This document shows, piece by piece, positions 61,720 to 64,000 of a DNA stretch of 64,000 bases. The DNA lies in the NCBI GenBank assembly GCA_044224515.1, contig JBGAKH010000003.1, positions 124,001 to 188,000 on the forward strand, in the 5' to 3' direction. This stretch comes from JBBATK01 sp044224515. Lineage in GTDB: Bacteria > Bacteroidota > Ignavibacteria > Kapaibacteriales > NICIL-2. The stretch's first letter is position 1, and each line of letters starts with the position of its first letter. A program made the translations under genes and the position numbers. Below the pieces are notes generated by a model that saw only the letters and a program-made list of their open reading frames with translations, searched no databases and was not told the origin of the DNA.

Positions 61720-62304
61720 ATGGCAACTCATCTGGCGATTCGAAACATGGTATGCAACCGCTGCATACGCGTCGTGTCTGAAGAACTTCAGCGCATGGGT
61801 TTTCAACCTGTCGAGGTACGTCTGGGTGAAGCACAGCTTAAAGATGATCTCAACAATGAAGAACGTGAATCCGTTCGTGGCATGCTGAGTAGCAATGGTT
61901 TTGAACTGCTCGACGACAAAAAACAGAAGTTGATAGAGCAGGTAAAGCTGTTGATTATCGACTTGATACAACACGGCGACGAACGCACCTTGTCGACCGT
62001 TGTAGTGTCTCAATATCTCTCTGCCAAACTCACCACCGAGTACACACACATCTCAACGTTGTTCTCGCAACTGGAAGGCTATACCCTCGAGAAGTTTGTC
62101 ATTCTCCAGAAAATTGAACGCGTGAAGGAGCTCATGATGTACGATGAACTGAGCGTCTCTGAAATCGCCAATCGTCTCGGATACAGCAGTGTCCATCATC
62201 TCTCAAACCAGTTTAAAAAAGTTTGCGGAATGACACCAACGGAATTCCGACGTCTTCAACAAAAGCCCAGACTGCCTTTGGACCGCGTTCACGAGAAGAA
62301 TTAG
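61720..62304 (+). CDS. AraC-type regulator with N-terminal HMA-like MVCxRC motif
   Basis: 194 residues. The N-terminal about 70 residues resemble a heavy-metal-associated (HMA) domain with metal-type Cys pair in AIRNMVCNRCIRVVSEEL. The C-terminal about 100 residues are an AraC helix-turn-helix pair (LSVSEIANRLGYSSVHHLSN, QFKKVCGMTPTEFRRLQ). Such regulators are common in Bacteroidota and often sit by metal or stress genes; no such target is adjacent here. It may sense copper or zinc, or a redox signal, through C11/C14 of the motif. It may control the barrel gene 113 nt downstream. Confidence 0.85.
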   Translation: MATHLAIRNMVCNRCIRVVSEELQRMGFQPVEVRLGEAQLKDDLNNEERESVRGMLSSNGFELLDDKKQKLIEQVKLLIIDLIQHGDERTLSTVVVSQYLSAKLTTEYTHISTLFSQLEGYTLEKFVILQKIERVKELMMYDELSVSEIANRLGYSSVHHLSNQFKKVCGMTPTEFRRLQQKPRLPLDRVHEKN

Positions 62305-62417
62305 TATAAAACCTCGCTTCACACCCGCCTCTCCAAGCTCGGCACGCTGTTTGCCTTAATGTACGGAACTACGCCACAGGATGGCGATGTATTTGTACGA
62401 CCTCTTCGAGCACTCTC

Positions 62418-63074
62418 ATGTACTCTGCATTTCGCAACGCGGCAGTCGCTGCACTTGTATTGCTTGCCTTTCAACCTCAATTCTGTGCAGCACAGTGGCA
62501 TAGCGGCGATTGGGCCTTCGGCGCGTCGACAGCACTACCCACGGGTGTGAGTGCGGTGTTACTCTCGAACGCGCAACAAAACGCCATCGGTTCTGCGGTC
62601 TCAACGCTCGATGCCTATGAGTACAAAGGTGGTTCCGAGATTTGCTATCAATTGAGTTCTTCGCTCCAGCTTCACGGTGGAGTGGGTATTGGCATGACGC
62701 AGTTTGCGCGACAAAACGGTACGGCTGAAGACCCTCAAAGCACGGCTTGCCTTGCAATTGGACTACGCAGCTACCTCAAAGCAGCGAACGAAGTTTCGCC
62801 CTATCTGGGTTTTCAGCTCAGTTATTCCATGATGCCCTCGAGAACATCAGGCACGACCGACACCAAATGCTCCCTCCTGATGGCATCGCTCAACTTTGGT
62901 GTAGAGGCTTTTGTATCCAAACATGTTGCGGTGTTCTCTCAGATTGGTTTGAGCTATGGCAGTGCTTCTCTAAGTCAAACGACGAACAGTGCACTTGGGT
63001 CCATAGAACAAATAGGTACCATCACAACCCTCGGCTTGGCTAACTCAGCACTCGGTCTACACCTCTATTGGTAG
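62418..63074 (+). CDS. Outer-membrane beta-barrel protein
   Basis: 218 residues. Signal peptide (AAVAALVLLAFQPQFCAAQ). Repeated amphipathic strands (SLQLHGGVGIGMTQFARQ, VSPYLGFQLSYSM, VAVFSQIGLSYGSASL) and the C-terminal SALGLHLYW, an aromatic ending typical for BAM substrates. Belongs to the broad OmpA/OprF-like porin-family barrels found in Bacteroidota. Function unknown. Follows the AraC-type regulator. Confidence 0.78.
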   Translation: MYSAFRNAAVAALVLLAFQPQFCAAQWHSGDWAFGASTALPTGVSAVLLSNAQQNAIGSAVSTLDAYEYKGGSEICYQLSSSLQLHGGVGIGMTQFARQNGTAEDPQSTACLAIGLRSYLKAANEVSPYLGFQLSYSMMPSRTSGTTDTKCSLLMASLNFGVEAFVSKHVAVFSQIGLSYGSASLSQTTNSALGSIEQIGTITTLGLANSALGLHLYW

Positions 63075-63202
63075 CGTGAAACACTGCAGTCTCACAATCG
63101 ATTGATCACGCCGTCAGAAGAAAGAACGTCTCATTGTTATCGTTGAGCCTACGGCTCCCCCGTACTTCACTTGTGGTGTCGGGAATGAAAACAACGTGTG
63201 GA

Positions 63203-64000
63203 TCAGCCTGCTCGCGATCGAAGGAATCGAAAAACATCCGGAGCGGCGCGTAGATAGGAGCGAGCAGAGATGCCGAGCTCGCGTTGCAAGGATCGGATCA
63301 AGAGACTTCCCAAGATACCATTGTAACACACCACGCCGAGAGGGAACAATGTACTCCGGTTGAGTGCGGCGCTGAGACCAAACACAGCGAGTCCGCAGAT
63401 GGAAGCAATAATGACATAGCGGAGCAACAAGGCATTCTTGTTCATGGCAAGCAATGCAGCCGAGAGAGGATAGAAGGGAACGAAGAGCGCTGCAAGAGCC
63501 AAGAGATTGAACTGCACAACGGAATTCACGTAGCGTCCACCCAATACATGAATGATCACGTTTGTCAAGCCCAACTCCATGGCAAGCACGATGATCACAT
63601 AACTCAAGAAAAGATAGGAAACAGCTTTGGAGAGCAGAGTCTTGAACTCTTCACGTCGTCCTTCAGGCAGTAAGCGTATAGCTGAGGGATAGAGCAGGCT
63701 GAACAGCGCATCCATGCCTGTTTCAAAGACGCGGTACAATGTTTTTGCAGCGGAGTAAATACCTACGATAAACAAGTCGTGAAAAAGTATCTGTAGCACC
63801 ACAACGTCTAGCTGACGTATTGCGTTGGTTATTGCACCAATCGAAAGTTGTATGGATCCGAAGCGAAGAAACGACCGAATGGACGGTGCATCTTTAAAAG
63901 AGAAACTCAGGAGCTTTCGCGAGAGGAGGATGGCAACAACTGAGGAGCACGCCATGCCCGACAAGGTGATTGTCAACATGTCGTCGAAGCTGAGCACTCC
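63203..64000 (-). CDS. Polysaccharide flippase (MOP/Wzx family), C-terminal part (5' end outside window)
   Basis: The frame is open to the window edge, so the N-terminus lies beyond 64000. The visible 265 residues carry about eight hydrophobic helices with the oligosaccharide-flippase pattern (FLRFGSIQLSIGAITNAIRQ with LDVVVLQILF, then FIVGIYSAAKTLYRVFETGM). Such proteins flip lipid-linked glycans across the inner membrane. Convergent with the barrel gene. Confidence 0.85.
   Translation of the reverse strand, partial: GVLSFDDMLTITLSGMACSSVVAILLSRKLLSFSFKDAPSIRSFLRFGSIQLSIGAITNAIRQLDVVVLQILFHDLFIVGIYSAAKTLYRVFETGMDALFSLLYPSAIRLLPEGRREEFKTLLSKAVSYLFLSYVIIVLAMELGLTNVIIHVLGGRYVNSVVQFNLLALAALFVPFYPLSAALLAMNKNALLLRYVIIASICGLAVFGLSAALNRSTLFPLGVVCYNGILGSLLIRSLQRELGISARSYLRAAPDVFRFLRSRAG

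Noticed and set aside
1..64000. CRISPR arrays, insertion sequences, prophage or integrase genes
   Set aside because: No regularly spaced repeats, transposase or phage genes were found; the tandem repeats present are short and contiguous.

Overview
The window comes from a bacterium of the Bacteroidota/Chlorobi (FCB) assemblage. Three large secreted proteins end in C-terminal domains of the type IX secretion (T9SS) sorting type. At least twelve gene starts are preceded by TAnnTTTG, the Bacteroidota-type -7 promoter box. Several proteins (DUF1844, a PD40/OmpA protein, propeller sensor kinase, OmpA-like barrels) are typical of this group. A Kapabacteria- or Ignavibacteria-like lineage is my best guess, but the sequence alone does not fix it. 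There is no phage, IS element, CRISPR array or rRNA operon. The window reads as ordinary chromosome with genes on both strands in short operons.

Layout. 1-4.1 kb: 3' part of RNase R (rnr), cysS, and a Rossmann/DUF2520 protein. 4.2-6.4 kb (minus): kynurenine 3-monooxygenase and nadC, a piece of the kynurenine route to NAD. 6.5-9.1 kb: a poorly conserved-looking stretch with a small Cys-rich exported protein, two hairpins and a helical-repeat protein. 9.2-12.4 kb (plus): DinB-like protein, acyl-CoA thioesterase, phosphohexomutase, rsmD. 12.5-17.2 kb: a membrane-anchored H-type-lectin-like protein, an outer-membrane barrel, a DUF2156 acyltransferase-like protein, tRNA-Leu(GAG), a Lys/Ala-repeat exported protein and an EamA transporter. 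17.2-19.2 kb (minus): a stand-alone IcmF-type acyl-CoA mutase. 19.6-28.8 kb: envelope and secretion genes (PorE-like PD40/OmpA protein, hydrolase, SPOR protein, two T9SS cargo proteins). 29.2-36 kb (plus): an atypical murG, then a propeller sensor kinase, a lone receiver and a receiver-adenylate cyclase. 36-39.3 kb (minus): rluD-type synthase, Nudix CoA hydrolase, NAD kinase, DUF1844. 39.5-51.4 kb: adenine deaminase, a third T9SS cargo, glycosyltransferase-recO-rRNA methyltransferase operon, TPR protein, membrane protein, dcd. 51.5-64 kb: two lipoproteins, lnt, serS, a double-GT2/TPR glycosyltransferase, DUF3108-lolA, an AraC-type regulator, a barrel protein and a partial polysaccharide flippase.

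The genes fall into a few themes. One is NAD supply (kmo, nadC, nadK). A second is envelope building (murG, lnt, lolA, OmpA/SPOR proteins, flippase, glycosyltransferases). A third is T9SS-exported surface proteins. The most self-contained system is the kinase/receiver/cyclase operon at 30.5-36.0 kb, which looks like a phosphorelay controlling cAMP. Its first two genes are separated by a 22-bp perfect palindrome. A closely similar hairpin, with a compensatory base-pair change, lies just after rnr.
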